Notes: a model not told the origin generated them from the sequence alone. A stretch of 64,000 bases of DNA from Scolanthus callimorphus (GCA_033964015.1 JAWWUD010000218.1:1-64000); one strand, 5' to 3'. Counted from the stretch's first letter, positions 49,035 to 56,117 are shown. Made by a program: numbers and translations.

Positions 49035-51928
49035 ATGGGCTATTGACTCAGAGGCCATGAGGGCGAGAGGAATAATTGTTTTAGTCAAATCACACTAGTA
49101 TGTGAATTGTATTGCCAAAAAAAATGTTTTTGTTCTGGTCATTTGCCATGTTCTGGCTTTCAAATCCGACACTTTTCGCTACTAGTAGGCTATAACTTAT
49201 AGCCTACTAGTAGCTCAACCAATCAGAACGCAGCATTAATAATAGACCACTAGTGTGATTTGACTAATGGCAATTATTCTATTTAACGTTTTAAAGGTTA
49301 AAGGAAAAACATATTTCTTAGTTGCTACATCATTTCATCATTTTGTTCAGTTATCAAATTAGTATGTTTTCTTTTGTGGACGCAAATTTCATCTAGTAAT
49401 TTATATCATTGTTATTCCATAACAGATAATTCGCTGCTCCAAATAGCTGTTGTCAAAGTTACAGAAATTACTGAGCTCATACAAGCAGCACTAGCCGAAG
49501 ATGCACAGCAAAGGTTTGTTCGTTTGTGCTCAGCCTTTCCCTTGTAGGTGAACTTGTTACTGTGGCTACTGTAAGTACAACTATGTTAATGCATTCTACA
49601 CTTCAGGAGTGTTGGCAAGGTTGGCATGACGGAGTCAGCTGAGAAGATCACTATGACATTAGCAGAGCCAACATGTATAGACATGACAGAATCTATCGAG
49701 GAGGCTATAGGTATGTCATTTCCGATTTGATACAAAAGTTATGCATTTTTCACTCTTCCTCCTCTGTGCTAACCTCTACAATATGATTCCTGTTTCGTGT
49801 TGTTATCCACTGTTGGAGAGTTATGCATTTTTCACTCTTCCTCCTCTGTGCTAACCTCTACAATATGATTCCTGTTTCGTCTCCACTGTTGGAGAGGGCT
49901 GGTCTCTGTGTCTTCTATTTTGCTGATACTTTTGATTTTTTTTCATCTAGGGAGAACAAATGGCAGACCTGCTACCCCTCCAGAAGAAAAGTATCCTTTG
50001 AATTATATGTTTGGCGCTGCTATTTATCTGGTAGATCTGAAGTCGCGGCAACGTTTTATACTCTTTTTACGTGGGGAAACCATGTTCTTTGGCCTTTTTT
50101 CATTCCCCATTTTTCATTCGCGTTGCGTTGCGAAAACCTGATGGGGTTTCAGATTACTAACCATCCCACTCTAAACTATGGTATTTAAAAGCCACTGGTT
50201 CTTGTGTATGATTCACCCTACCCTAGTATTTGGTGTGTGTATGATAACTTGTTTTGCCAGTGCAATATTTTCCATGACCTGCTGCGCTTCTTCAGAGTGG
50301 TCACAAGCACAAGCACATCTCAAGGTTTGCAATAGCTTTTACACGAATAATTGTTTTTAAAAGATTATTGTCCAGGAAGTGTGAACGTGTTTTCAACACC
50401 ACGAACCATTGACAAGTCCTTAAAATCTCCCCACAGGGAGATGGTACGGCACAAATTGGTCATGGTGGTGAGAGCGCTTGGTGTCTCAGTGATAATGATG
50501 GTGAAAATGATGGCGATGAAAATATGGTGGAACTTTCTGATGAGCAAGAAGATGGCGCGCAAAACATCAAGTTGAAAGGTAATGAGTTAATTGATTAATC
50601 GCAGCTTTCGGAAAGGAAATCTTTTACAATCTAAATGATGCGTTCCGGACCAAAAGCAATACCAACGAGTACTCCGCATGAAATGGTGTTGCCATTAAAA
50701 TTGCCAAGTTGCGCCCACCTATAGGAGACGATATTGCATTGAAATACACCTGGAGACAGTGAACTTGTTTTCAGACGAGCATACTCTCGATATTAACTGA
50801 TGTATATTGTACGCCAGTCAGAGTGTTAGAAAACCCTGGTATATCCTGCATTTTCCAATCTCCATCATGTAGTGCCCCTATTCGTTGTTTCCGAAATTCC
50901 GGCCTTTGTTTTCTGGTAAAAACTGCACATTGCTTCCTCACGAACGTGCGTGGCGTAGCCTAAGATGTTGTGTAGTGTGCCACTTGGAAACGTTATGAGT
51001 ATTATATAACTAACGCCTGATGCCGCGCATCCTTTTGTTTTTCAGACGAGTACGCTCTCAGTGAGGGAGAGAGCAGTGAAGAAGACGAGGTCATCATCCT
51101 CTCGACGGACAAACATGGCGACTTGAGGTGAGATCATCAGCTCGTCATTGATAAATAATCATCGTTTACTGCCGTTTTTTTTATTCTGCGAACTCTACGC
51201 CAACTACAAACCGCGGTTTGGCTTCCGTCAATAAAACGAGGTGAACAGCTCTGGGTGATTTCACGCAGGCTTTGACAGGTTTTTGAACTTTAGAATCAAA
51301 TCTCACGAAGAAATAGTGGGAGAAAATAGAATATACACCTATTTCAATTAACGTGCTCCGTAAAACGTAAAACATGAACCATGCATCGTAATGAAGACAC
51401 TTTTCTCGAATTTTCTTGAATTTGGAAAACTAAACTAAAACCACCGAATGGCACTTTATTTAGTAATTTGAGACACAATTCGACATGAGCTGCTTCGTTT
51501 TAGACAAGAATTATCATTGGGACTTATGAAGCATGGTTCATGATACATGGTTCACGAGCAACGTTAATTGAAACATGTGTATTTCAAATGATGTTGCACT
51601 GTGGTACCCTGTGGTTACTTGTGTTTATTTCTAGTGCGATTTGCGTTACTGGACTGTTACCGATATTGCGTTACTTTGTAGGCGCGCAAAGGATTGTGTT
51701 TTTTCCCATGATACTTTGCGCGCCTTAAAGAGAACACCAAGAGGCGACTGGGTACGAGTGCGCGGTGTTGATCGATGTTTTATTTTCAGCTCCAAACCAC
51801 AAACAGATGTGATCGACTTGACCGTCGCGCTTAAGAAATCATCAGACACAGGAGCACTTTCAAAAGAAGACAAGAAAGGAAAGAAAAAGAAGAAGAAGAA
51901 GAAACAGACAGTGATCACGGTTTCTTGA
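19840..51928 (+). CDS. EXOSC9: Exosome complex component RRP45 (EXOSC9), 15 exons
   Basis: EXOSC9 is a non-catalytic RNase PH-fold subunit of the ring of the RNA exosome, which degrades and processes RNA in nucleus and cytoplasm. The exons join in phase to about 462 residues (human about 440). Family blocks in order: LSNCEKEFIL, RLDGRETYDYRKL, YCEVQLGKTRVLAQVSCEV, TEGHLYINIELSPMASPAFE, ESLCIVAGEKVWAIRVDI, IAAITALTHFRRPDVS, LLLVDPSDKEEYVMDGR, NIHREICGA, then VKVTEITELI. The C-terminal half has GTAQIG, an acidic patch with VIIL (a SUMO-interaction-like motif) and a poly-Lys tail. All introns are GT-AG. The start codon has A at -3. Exon 9 lacks one base at 49441-49443, which would give a premature stop; I read this as an assembly error because all other exons are intact. 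The introns total over 30 kb and are rich in transposons. Confidence 0.93.
20354..21400. repeat. AT-rich repeat in EXOSC9 intron 1
   Basis: The left side has GATTCTGATTGGTCGAGAG and three tandem TGTAATTTCARTGCAAAAA units (20425-20480). The right side (21240-21380) is a foldback of GAGTGAGTTTTTCAAA with its complement. The two may be the ends of one element. Confidence 0.4.
21404..21843. mobile_element. Harbinger-type MITE (TAA duplication)
   Basis: Ends GACCCCGTCCACACTACTCC and its reverse complement, flanked by TAA at 21401-21403 and 21844-21846. The arms continue inward through CGTTTTCAAACGAAAACGGA. A 3-bp TAA duplication is typical of PIF/Harbinger. In EXOSC9 intron 1. Confidence 0.8.
22200..22294 (+). 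CDS. EXOSC9: EXOSC9 exon 2
   Basis: Encodes RLDGRETYDYRKLTIAFG to VQLGKT. Acceptor TTGTCCAG, donor GTATGA, ends within an Arg codon. Confidence 0.95.
22856..23915. mobile_element. 1.06-kb element with about 47-bp inverted ends
   Basis: GACGGGGTTGGTTGAATAAC (22856 on) pairs with the reverse complement of the end at 23915 (GACGGCGTTGGTTCGATAAC), and pairing continues through GTGACTATTCAGACTGTT. AAAT borders both ends. Short open frames inside are not recognised. It fills most of EXOSC9 intron 2. Confidence 0.75.
23951..24070 (+). CDS. EXOSC9: EXOSC9 exon 3
   Basis: Encodes VLAQVSCEVTKP to MASPAFEAG. Donor GTAAAG. A 1.06-kb inverted-repeat element ends 35 bp before its acceptor. Confidence 0.95.
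24863..25212. mobile_element. hAT-like MITE
   Basis: Ends CAGGGCTCCCACTC and, in reverse complement, CAGTGTTCCCACTC; ATATG lies at both borders. The inside has many GTCAGGGAATT repeats. The CAGGG-type terminus is that of hAT elements. EXOSC9 intron 3. Confidence 0.65.
25569..28171. mobile_element. Outer 2.6-kb element of a nested pair
   Basis: Ends GGGTCATTCCACAGTA and its reverse complement, flanked by TAAT (25565-25568 and 28172-28175). Subterminal blocks with CACRGAGTCTACAT occur at both sides (25750 and 28000-28140). It contains another complete inverted-repeat element and no transposase I can recognise. EXOSC9 intron 3. Confidence 0.7.
25871..27915. mobile_element. Inner 2.0-kb element with AACGTTTGAACGAT subterminal arrays
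   Basis: Ends TGACCCAACAGGCGAAAACG and, in reverse complement, TGACCCAGCAGGCGAAAACG. Inside each end is a region of about 280 bp (25895-26170 and 27615-27890) crowded with AACGTTT, GAACGAT and ACGTTTGAACG motifs about every 20 bp, in mirrored arrangement. The core has no recognised gene and includes a short repeat (27470-27600) related to 13661-13911. Confidence 0.7.
28426..28567. mobile_element. Foldback MITE
   Basis: Arms around GGAGATACGAATTTTATCTTC and its complement fold on a short centre containing GAGTGAGCGCAGCGAACGAG. Confidence 0.65.
28572..28757. mobile_element. Short inverted-repeat element
   Basis: TTATATAAACATCAATGAAA at the left pairs with the reverse complement of the right end (TTTCATTGGTGTTTATATAA). 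Internal TTTCACATGTGAAA and TTTTCACGTGTGAAG palindromes. Confidence 0.6.
29147..29534. mobile_element. Harbinger-type MITE (TAA duplication), second family
   Basis: Ends GGCACCGTCCACACTACGCC and, in reverse complement, GGCCCCATCCACACTACGCC, flanked by TAA at 29144-29146 and 29535-29537. The inside repeats GGCTAAATTTGAAAACG. Confidence 0.8.
29545..29689. mobile_element. Foldback MITE next to EXOSC9 exon 4
   Basis: Arms ATTACACGGTGGCTTGAAGA and its complement meet at CTCGCTGCGCTCG. It ends 28 bp before exon 4, so it may sit on the branch-point region of intron 3. Confidence 0.65.
29718..29820 (+). CDS. EXOSC9: EXOSC9 exon 4
   Basis: Encodes ISEFNVELNRLVERF to ESLCIVAGEK; donor GTTAGT, phase 0. 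A LINE begins about 70 bp downstream. Confidence 0.95.
29891..32282 (+). mobile_element. CR1/L2-type LINE, 5'-truncated, one frameshift
   Basis: The element opens at SDHSLVYAYRK (29891), the last motif of an APE-type endonuclease, so the 5' end is truncated. The reverse transcriptase is intact from 30021 to about 31806: VTPLFKQGDKCDIDNYRPIS, FLDLKKAFDTVDH (first catalytic Asp), GIPQGTILGPLLFLLYINDL and YADDTHL (catalytic YADD, about 31290). Near 31807-31810 one T is missing from LLFDQLGW; the frame resumes over one base and runs to a stop at 32147-32149. The 3' end is a (GAT)n microsatellite at 32262-32282, as in CR1/L2 elements. It lies in EXOSC9 intron 4, same strand. Confidence 0.88.
32404..33690. 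repeat. Halves of the GGGCAATTCC foldback family with G/C runs
   Basis: 32404-32533 carries GGCGGCATTTGGAAATTCC, TTTAAGAGCTCGGAATTCTG and a 23-G run (32511-32533). 33520-33690 carries the opposite end, ACCTTTATTTTCTGGAATTG. Between them (32540-33500) I see no gene or repeat. Confidence 0.5.
33965..34420. repeat. Left member of a diverged inverted pair
   Basis: Matches the reverse complement of 43385-43798: AGAAAAGGTTGCACCATCAC, GAGGCATTTTTTAGTAAAAG, CGCTGAATCCGAATTTT, and GGCGGATACAAGATGGCCGC at the inner side. Identity is patchy. Confidence 0.65.
34421..35311. other. Unassigned part of EXOSC9 intron 4
   Basis: No gene or clear repeat seen. Confidence 0.3.
35312..37410. repeat. CRE-palindrome module array, family B (long copy)
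   Basis: A leader GAATCATTACTGACATACCA is followed by about 13 units of 126-128 bp. Each holds TGACGTCATCGATGACGTCA, a CACGTGACCTTGGTGGTGCA-like block, TTACCCAAGTTTGGTCACCT, and GATGTTACCTTCTTGAGATA. A 0.4-kb tail from GCGCCGGGCGGGAGCTCCG (37000) has a CA-rich run (37120-37147), one diverged module and the end GGAGCTCCGCT at about 37400-37410. The same leader and tail frame the shorter array at 42183-43392. Confidence 0.85.
37590..37732. mobile_element. Small foldback element
   Basis: ACACAAGAGAATTTAAAAATTCTGA and its complement (ending near TTCTCTTATGTGTGT) form the arms. The flanks 37411-37589 and 37733-38168 hold only a 17-G run (37829-37845). Confidence 0.5.
38172..38610. mobile_element. 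Harbinger-type MITE (TAA duplication), third family
   Basis: Ends GCCTAGTTTCCATAAAGTCT and, in reverse complement, GCCTAGTTTCCATATAGTCT, pairing on through TATCTGTCGTATCTG. Flanked by TAA at 38169-38171 and 38611-38613. Contains (AAAT)n at about 38459-38478. Confidence 0.8.
38614..39108. other. Unassigned intronic stretch
   Basis: No gene or repeat recognised. Confidence 0.3.
39114..39245 (-). repeat. 3' LTR of the gag-only element
   Basis: 132 bp, identical to the 5' LTR; preceded on the - strand by purine-rich GGAGGG. Confidence 0.9.
39322..40626 (-). CDS. gag: Gag protein (DUF1759 capsid and zinc knuckles), intact
   Basis: 434 residues starting 13 bp after the primer-binding site. An N-terminal coiled coil (about 20-110) precedes the capsid-like DUF1759 block: HLPKLRIKQFNGDPLNWQTF (about 137-156), then MTYLKGSLEEEAARAISGLP and ILKERFGQ. 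Near the C terminus are Cys/His knuckles: CVYCNRLHRHDDC, then CFNCLGFNHTQTHC (C-x2-C-x4-H-x4-C) and CLKCGRKHHTSIC. This is the nucleic-acid-binding capsid precursor of BEL/Pao elements. The uninterrupted frame agrees with the identical LTRs. Confidence 0.9.
   Translation of the reverse strand: MSKELSRLKSVRGAYRGHCTQDIKKAERLLSEESDDIDELRALLERLTKRALEISAMDNNIILHLEEPEDISRDTEEALSVQDKIELWKLKITRLLESKQPSPVEQPPKGQSQRIHVHLPKLRIKQFNGDPLNWQTFWDSFSATIDENDDVPDIEKMTYLKGSLEEEAARAISGLPLTTSNYRKAIQILKERFGQKQILINAHMESMLNIPPPSNKLNDLRKFYDTYEANIRGLEALDVNSDSYGSLLIPILLKKLPEDVMQFIFRATPSADKSLDELRKAFRSEIESRERCHAPQSAANHRESEISELADEVLIPTASALLSGQRISSNKPKPCVYCNRLHRHDDCTEIKSALERRTHLERQKRCFNCLGFNHTQTHCYAKGRCLKCGRKHHTSICNENLDTPSPTKAGTSNPQDENDSQADPDNNKSEHLEH
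40639..40654 (-). other. tRNA primer-binding site
   Basis: On the - strand TGGTGCCGAAACCCGG follows the 5' LTR by one base. It matches the 3' end of a tRNA whose acceptor ends CCGGGTTTCGGCACCA. Confidence 0.8.
40656..40787 (-). repeat. 5' LTR of the gag-only element
   Basis: 132 bp, identical to the 3' LTR; begins TGTTG on the - strand. Confidence 0.9.
40793..41289. other. Unassigned intronic stretch
   Basis: No gene or repeat recognised; directly follows the LTR element target site. Confidence 0.3.
41290..42140. repeat. CRE-palindrome module array, family A (copy 2)
   Basis: Seven units, 128 bp apart after the first (114 bp): GAGTCTTCTCTTCACGAGAT, TTTTTCAAGCATAGATGACG, TGACGTCATCGATGACGTCA, CACGTGACCACTTCATTTCG and ACCCAAGTTTGGTTGTTTTA. 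It is the same family as 5276-6040 in the opposite orientation, and lies 40 bp from the next family B array. Confidence 0.85.
42183..43392. repeat. CRE-palindrome module array, family B (short copy)
   Basis: Same leader (GAATCATTACTGACATACCA) and same 0.4-kb tail ending GGAGCTCCGCT as 35312-37410, but only about six units. The two are paralogous elements differing mainly in unit number. Confidence 0.85.
43385..43798. repeat. Right member of a diverged inverted pair
   Basis: Partner of 33965-34420 in reverse orientation. The two flank 9 kb of intron 4 that includes all three module arrays and the LTR element. Confidence 0.65.
44195..44292 (+). CDS. EXOSC9: EXOSC9 exon 5
   Basis: Encodes VWAIRVDIQVLDHAGN to IAAITALTHF. 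It follows the 14.4-kb intron 4. Confidence 0.95.
44330..44560. repeat. CCTGGAAAA-rich dispersed repeat
   Basis: Short motifs TTGGAAAACCTGGAAA and CTGGAAAGACCTGGAAAC recur; a related copy is at 52700-52800. Located just after EXOSC9 exon 5. Confidence 0.5.
45243..45282 (+). CDS. EXOSC9: EXOSC9 exon 6
   Basis: Short exon encoding RRPDVSVAGEEVTI; acceptor after a T-rich tract, donor GTAAGT. Confidence 0.93.
45370..45452 (+). CDS. EXOSC9: EXOSC9 exon 7
   Basis: Encodes HSSDDRDPVPLSILHMPICV to FYDDG; donor GTGAGT. Confidence 0.95.
45919..46303. mobile_element. MITE with central perfect hairpin
   Basis: Ends TAGACCTTTTTCCAAAATGG and its reverse complement. At the centre (about 46079-46137) TATGACTGGGGGTATG and its complement form a tight hairpin on a 3-nt loop. 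In EXOSC9 intron 7; a related flank occurs at 52490-52560. Confidence 0.7.
46481..46613 (+). CDS. EXOSC9: EXOSC9 exon 8
   Basis: Encodes ALLLVDPSDKEEYVMDGR through NIHREICGA to SLETDQ. The donor GTCAAT is weak, but the junction position agrees with the human protein. Confidence 0.93.
47030..47288. mobile_element. Foldback MITE
   Basis: CTCGTTTTCAGTCGCACG and TGGACGTTAATCAAGACTTT at the left pair with complements at the right end (GACTGAAAACGAG at 47276-47288). Confidence 0.65.
47325..47880. mobile_element. TTAA-flanked MITE with about 125-bp inverted ends
   Basis: Ends ACACGAGGTTCCGGTATAAA and its reverse complement, with TTAA at 47321-47324 and 47881-47884. The arms extend through CTCACTTCGTCTCTCTGTAC to a common AATTTTGAATTC. 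In EXOSC9 intron 8. Confidence 0.8.
48235..48770 (+). pseudogene. Decayed LINE reverse transcriptase fragment
   Basis: Frames on the + strand give LLDFAKAFDSVPHERL (catalytic Asp block, about 48256), VLGPILFLLFINDLPYSV (about 48413), SNIKLFA.DS in place of FADD, and RRWQLSFAPHKCFLMSI. Several shifts and a damaged YADD box make it inactive. CR1/L2-like by its INDL signature. Confidence 0.65.
48975..49276. mobile_element. Foldback MITE pair
   Basis: AATTATTCCTCGAGCCC and GGGCTATTGACTCAGAGG surround a hairpin at 48995-49060. AGTCAAATCACACTAGT (49082 on) pairs with ACTAGTGTGATTTGACT (about 49250). Confidence 0.6.
49426..49513 (+). CDS. EXOSC9: EXOSC9 exon 9, one base short
   Basis: Begins IIRCSK, then loses frame at the AAA run 49441-49443 (a TAG follows directly). 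In the frame one base over it continues AVVKVTEITELIQAALAEDA. Length is 88 where phase demands 89, so exactly one base is missing. Confidence 0.88.
49607..49710 (+). CDS. EXOSC9: EXOSC9 exon 10
   Basis: Encodes SVGKVGMTESAEKI to CIDMTESIEEAI; donor GTATGT. Confidence 0.9.
49739..49880. repeat. 60-bp direct duplication in EXOSC9 intron 10
   Basis: TTATGCATTTTTCACTCTTC to ATGATTCCTGTTTCGT occurs at 49739-49798 and again at about 49822-49880. Confidence 0.8.
49951..49990 (+). CDS. EXOSC9: EXOSC9 exon 11
   Basis: Encodes GRTNGRPATPPEE; acceptor TTTCATCTAG, donor GTATCC. Confidence 0.8.
50296..50324 (+). CDS. EXOSC9: EXOSC9 exon 12
   Basis: 29-bp exon encoding KVVTSTSTSQ across its junctions, comparable to the EVVSTP region of the human protein. 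Phase fits both neighbours. Confidence 0.75.
50417..50578 (+). CDS. EXOSC9: EXOSC9 exon 13
   Basis: Encodes VLKISPQGDGTAQIGHGG and an acidic stretch to QNIKLK. I placed the acceptor at GACAAG (AG at 50415-50416) because only this start keeps phase with exon 12; the better-looking CCCCACAG at 50436 would break the frame. Confidence 0.78.
51046..51127 (+). CDS. EXOSC9: EXOSC9 exon 14
   Basis: Encodes DEYALSEGESSEEDEVIILS to HGDL, the acidic and VIIL motif; donor GTGAGA. Confidence 0.9.
51790..51928 (+). CDS. EXOSC9: EXOSC9 exon 15 (last coding exon)
   Basis: Encodes SKPQTDVIDLTVALKK, a run of eight Lys and QTVITVS, then TGA at 51926-51928. The Lys run probably acts as a nuclear localisation signal. 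Confidence 0.9.
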
Positions 51929-52193
51929 CCAGAAGAAACTATTTTTTAACCATCATTGTTTAGCATCCTCGGTAACCAAGGGTATTTTGAGTCACGAGGG
52001 AAAAGGCCCTGCAGATCAGTTTCGAGCAAAAGTACGGCGTGAATGAAACTTGAAAAAAACCTTGTCTTTCCATGATATAAGGCAGCATTTTGAAAATGGA
52101 AAAGTTCGACGAAAGAAGTTCTGGCGTTGCGCTGGGCCCAATACCACTTATGAATTTTCTCAGTTTATAGGCTTATATAACATATTATCGAAA

Positions 52194-52199
52194 TAAACT
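52194..52199 (+). terminator. Candidate EXOSC9 polyadenylation signal
   Basis: AATAAA 266 bp after the EXOSC9 stop, in sequence with no other gene. Confidence 0.5.
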
Positions 52200-52979
52200 T
52201 TTATCCAAAGCCGCAAGCTTGTTCTACTTTGGCTACCACGCACAAATCCAAAATAATTTCTCTTTTCTACGTCCCAATCTGATCTCTTTATTTGTTTACT
52301 TATTATTGAGCCTTTATCTTTCTCAAAATTCATGAGGACCTTGGAATTTTGCTGTCCATTGTGCTCCTGCTCCTTGCCAATATAACACCTACGCAAGAAG
52401 TACATAATCTCTCGAGTGATCGTGGAAGGGGAACTCTGCAGTGAAGATACGGAAAACCGTCTTATCAGAAATTGAAACACCCTTAAGGTGGCTCGATATA
52501 CACCTTTTTCAAAAAGGTTGCTTTGGGAATTAGTCTTTGGTCGTCGAGTGTCATGTTTGGTGGTCACTCAAGCAAATAATCCCATTGTATTCAGCGATTT
52601 TGAAAATCAAGCTACGAGAGACGGAGACGAAAGTCGCGTTGATGAAATTGGGCTCATCTCCAGTGTAAGAACTCACCAGCTGCGTCACAAAGTTTTCTCA
52701 GGTTCGTACAAGTCCTTGAAAACCTGGAAAGTACTTGAATTTGAAAATGTTCAATTCCAGGGCTGGAAAGTCCTGGATTATTTTCAAAGTCCTGGAAATC
52801 TATCACAAAATCACAAGCGATATATAATATGTAGCAACCATGTAATACTGCCTACACTGGTTTGTGGGGTCTGTCCGATTACCGCCTTGTCATCATATCA
52901 AGCTGTCTAAAGAAGAAAATTAGATAAGACAAAACGTCTACCACCCAAGGCAGGAGGAAAATGCTCTTTGGTAGAACGA

Positions 52980-53230
52980 AGGTTGAACCAATCATGATTA
53001 AATAGTACGTGGATGATACTACTATTTTTGAGATCATCCCCAGGTTCTCGCCAAGCTACTTGCCCTGTATAGCGAACCACATTTGTCAGTTTGCTGCTGA
53101 GCGTGGGATGCGCCTCAACCGGAAAACGTGCCGTGAGATGGTAATCAACTTTTTGCAGTTTCGACCCGCGCAGCTCAATCCCTTGCATTTAATGGACTCT
53201 GAAATTAATAGCTATAAATTCCTTGGTATT
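52980..53230 (+). pseudogene. Second LINE reverse transcriptase fragment
   Basis: VDDTTIFEIIPRFSPS (the DD box, about 53009) followed by FAAERGMRLNRKTCREMVIN and EINSYKFLGI. Only the palm-to-thumb part is present. Confidence 0.6.
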
Positions 53231-53279
53231 GGGATATATCTTTTTTTTTTTTTTTTTGTCGTGGAAGCGAGACCAACCG

Positions 53280-53575
53280 GGAAGCAGTCACTATGTTCGA
53301 AAGAAGAGTAAGCGTGAGTTCGACGTTACAGGCATAGAAATTCGTCATTTGGGCCGCGCTTCACGCAAATGAATAATAATAATTTCATTTCGGCGCGCAT
53401 GAATAGTAAAACCTACAGGAATTGTTTACTATACATAAAAAAACGGAATGTTCATCTACACTTTCTGTGAGGCTTGATGAAATGCGTTTATCAAACGACG
53501 GGCGCGATCCCCCACGATGCGATCCCCTCTATCTGTAAATTGTCTTCTACTAGGTCAAATAGGGGGCGGAGGGGG
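53280..53575. repeat. Dispersed repeat, copy 2
   Basis: Second copy of 12318-12640, same orientation. Confidence 0.75.
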
Positions 53576-53627
53576 GATCACTGCATTTTGACCTTGTATT
53601 ACCCAAAATCCTCTGCCCCCTCCTCTG

Positions 53628-53960
53628 TCTAGTTGTGATGACGTCATCGACAACGTTATACCACGTGACCTTGGTGCTGGACCCCCATTGTCACGAAGAT
53701 AATTTTATCAAAGTTTGGTCACCTTGCGGTGTTGGCCCTTCTCGAAATATTAACTTTTCTAGCTTTGATGAGGTCATCGATGACGTAATGTCATGTGACT
53801 TGGTGCTGGACTCCACTTGTCACGAAGATAACTTTCCCAAGTTTGGTCACCTAGCGATGTTCCGTTTTCGAGATATTTATGTTTCTAGTTTTGATGACGT
53901 CATCGATGACGTCATGTCATGTGACTTTGGTGCTGGAACCCCCTTGTCACGAAGATAACC
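53628..53960. repeat. CRE-palindrome modules, family B-like (three units)
   Basis: Three units 126-127 bp apart around ATGACGTCATCGATGACGTC with CCACGTGACCTTGGTGCTGG and AAGTTTGGTCACCTAGCGAT. Confidence 0.8.
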
Positions 53961-54930
53961 AATAATATTTAAAAAATAAAACAAATATATTTAAAAAATA
54001 AAACCAAATATATCTTAAGAATTAAACGATGTTATTACAGTTTCCTTTCAAGCCAAGTGTTTCTACTGCTTGGTTTCCACGTGAGGAGCTCGTGATTTCA
54101 TTTCTTACTCTGATATAGCGAAGGCTTACAGCAAACGTCCACCCCAAGCTACTACGGGCAGTTCATATTTTCAAATGACGTGAATTTCGAGACCCTTTTG
54201 TGTACCACTTGGCGTGTGTTCGCGTGTATGTTAAAAGGCTGTGCTCTCAAATGCCTCATTGACATGGCCATTCACATGGAATTTTACATCATCTTTAGTA
54301 TTGCTGACTACTTCCACTGTAGTTACTGAAAGAACAAAATCATGAATGGTTTGTCAAATAAAATTGATAACTCTAAGTACTCTGAACACTCGCATAATTT
54401 ACTACCCTTGATAATGGCGCCATGATGACGCCGAAACGTCGGACATTTTCGCTTTATGTTTTCGCTTGTTTATGTATTTCAAAATCACTTCTTATTAAAA
54501 ATTGATAAGAAGATTAAATGAGGCACAATTAGTAAACTACGTGCTTTTATGAATGCCTTTGAGCGGATTTTTCATATGACTGCCGTAAACGAAACGTAAA
54601 TACACTTAGCCAATCAGAAACGAATTCAACAACTGTCCAATCAGGGGACGAAGTAAGTACGACTTCTTTTCTTGAGTCACGACTAAACGCAAGAGACGCT
54701 GTCTGTTTGGTTTTGATGACTAAACTAAACCAATAGGAACGCTTAGAAAACGCAAGTCTGACTTTCGACATTCATCTGAAAACCACTCAGTACCTTATCG
54801 TGAGAATTGGTCCCACAACCGCTCGTGGGCGCAAATATGTTTTGGGCCTGACTCGAGAAGGTTCCAAAACATATGGACTGTTCCAAAAAAAAACGTAGCC
54901 CCCTCGAGGAACTCGATTTTCAAAAATTGC
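53961..54930. other. Intergenic stretch between the two convergent genes
   Basis: No convincing exon. The missing last exon of the patatin-like gene should lie between here and 55333, but I cannot place it. Confidence 0.3.
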
Positions 54931-54936
54931 TCTACC

Positions 54937-55195
54937 CCTGTGGAAATTCCAGACTCCTGTACAAACCCTGTGGAAATTTGAAGCAACCCCTGTGGAAATT
55001 CCTCATTCTCTTGTGGGCCTGTGGAAATTCCACAGTTGCAAATGAATACACTGTGGAAATTCCAGGGTAAAATGAATGGCCCTGTGGAAATCCCAGGGTC
55101 AAAACCACAGACTCTGTGGAAATTCCAGGGTCAAAATCAACAAACACTGGAAATTCCAGGGCCAAACACAGTGACCCCTGTGGAATTTCCAGGTT
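54937..55195. repeat. Irregular CTGTGGAAATTCCAG repeat
   Basis: About ten copies of CCTGTGGAAATTCC at spacings of 18-40 bp, some extended by AGGGTCAAAA. Confidence 0.8.
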
Positions 55196-55333
55196 CCTCG
55201 ATAGGGGGGGACGGATATAATATGGAACAGCCTATTTACACCCATCGACAACCGCCAAATGTTGCAACTATTTTTCTTGCTATGTGTCCTTTTGTTGGAA
55301 AAAATATATTACTATTGTGTTTGTTGTTCTTAC

Positions 55334-56117
55334 CTGGAGGTTGCGGTTCTGTGGTAACCACGGTAACACACGTGTCTAGTACACCAAGGAACTCAGCGGC
55401 GGCAGCCTCAGCGCATGCGCGATACCCTTCCCTGTGGTAAGCCGTGAAAGTTGACGGAGTGAAAAGCTGGTTCAACGTGCTGTGCGCCGGAAATGTGCCG
55501 ATACATGCGCACAACGCGCCTAATACAGGCTTCCCGTGACAGCATTCACAGCAACATCCAGTTAATCCGTCTGCTTCCTGTGCAGTCACTTCCGGCCCAG
55601 TCCCCATCTGTTGCTCTCTAGCTCTATACCAAAGTCGTCCCAACTCATTGGTTTTGAATTGTTTGGTTTTCCCTTACTTGGGTGTCTGGGGGCGACAAGT
55701 AGAATTTCACCTTCACCGACCTTTACACTCTCGGAATAAACTGAGTCCTTTTGGTAATATTCGACTCTAAAACGATAAGATCTAGGCTGATCGCCAGGCA
55801 TTTTTTGGCCAAATTGTTCTCGGATGTCCTCGATGACGTCACGACCGTTATAGCCAATGAACGAGCAATGCAACCGGTCACGGGCAAGTCGTAGTGCAAC
55901 CAATAAATCATTTGCATAGTCTTCGTCTTTGTCTTTCTGCCCGGCATCCACCACCACGATTTTCTTGAGTCTTCTCTTCAGCAAGGGAAGGAGACCTAAG
56001 TTTTCAAAATGGCCGCCATCACTGAGTTCCAGGACCGGCGGTGGGTTCGGTCCAATGTTCATGATCTCAATAGTGCTTCGTAGAAAGTACACGAGGCTAT
56101 CATGTGCCACCACCCAT
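55334..56117 (-). CDS. Patatin-like gene, catalytic-Asp exon
   Basis: WVVAHDSLVYFLRSTIEI, LELSDGGHFENLGLLPLLKR, KIVVVDAGQKDKDEDYANDL to MSWDDFGIELESNRWG, one base lost at the GGGG 55602-55605, then TGPEVTAQEADGLTGCCCEC to FLGVLDTCVTVVTTEPQPP. Donor GTAAGA shows at least one more exon. Confidence 0.87.

Noticed and set aside
51646..51918. - strand frame rich in Phe over the end of EXOSC9
   Set aside because: Antisense of the poly-Lys exon.
19840..51928. EXOSC9 as a pseudogene because of the exon 9 stop
   Set aside because: Fourteen exons and all splice sites are intact, and the single defect has the same type as other likely assembly errors.
54795..54986. Last exon of the patatin-like gene
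   Set aside because: The open frame there has no family similarity and is made partly of the CTGTGGAAATTCC repeat.
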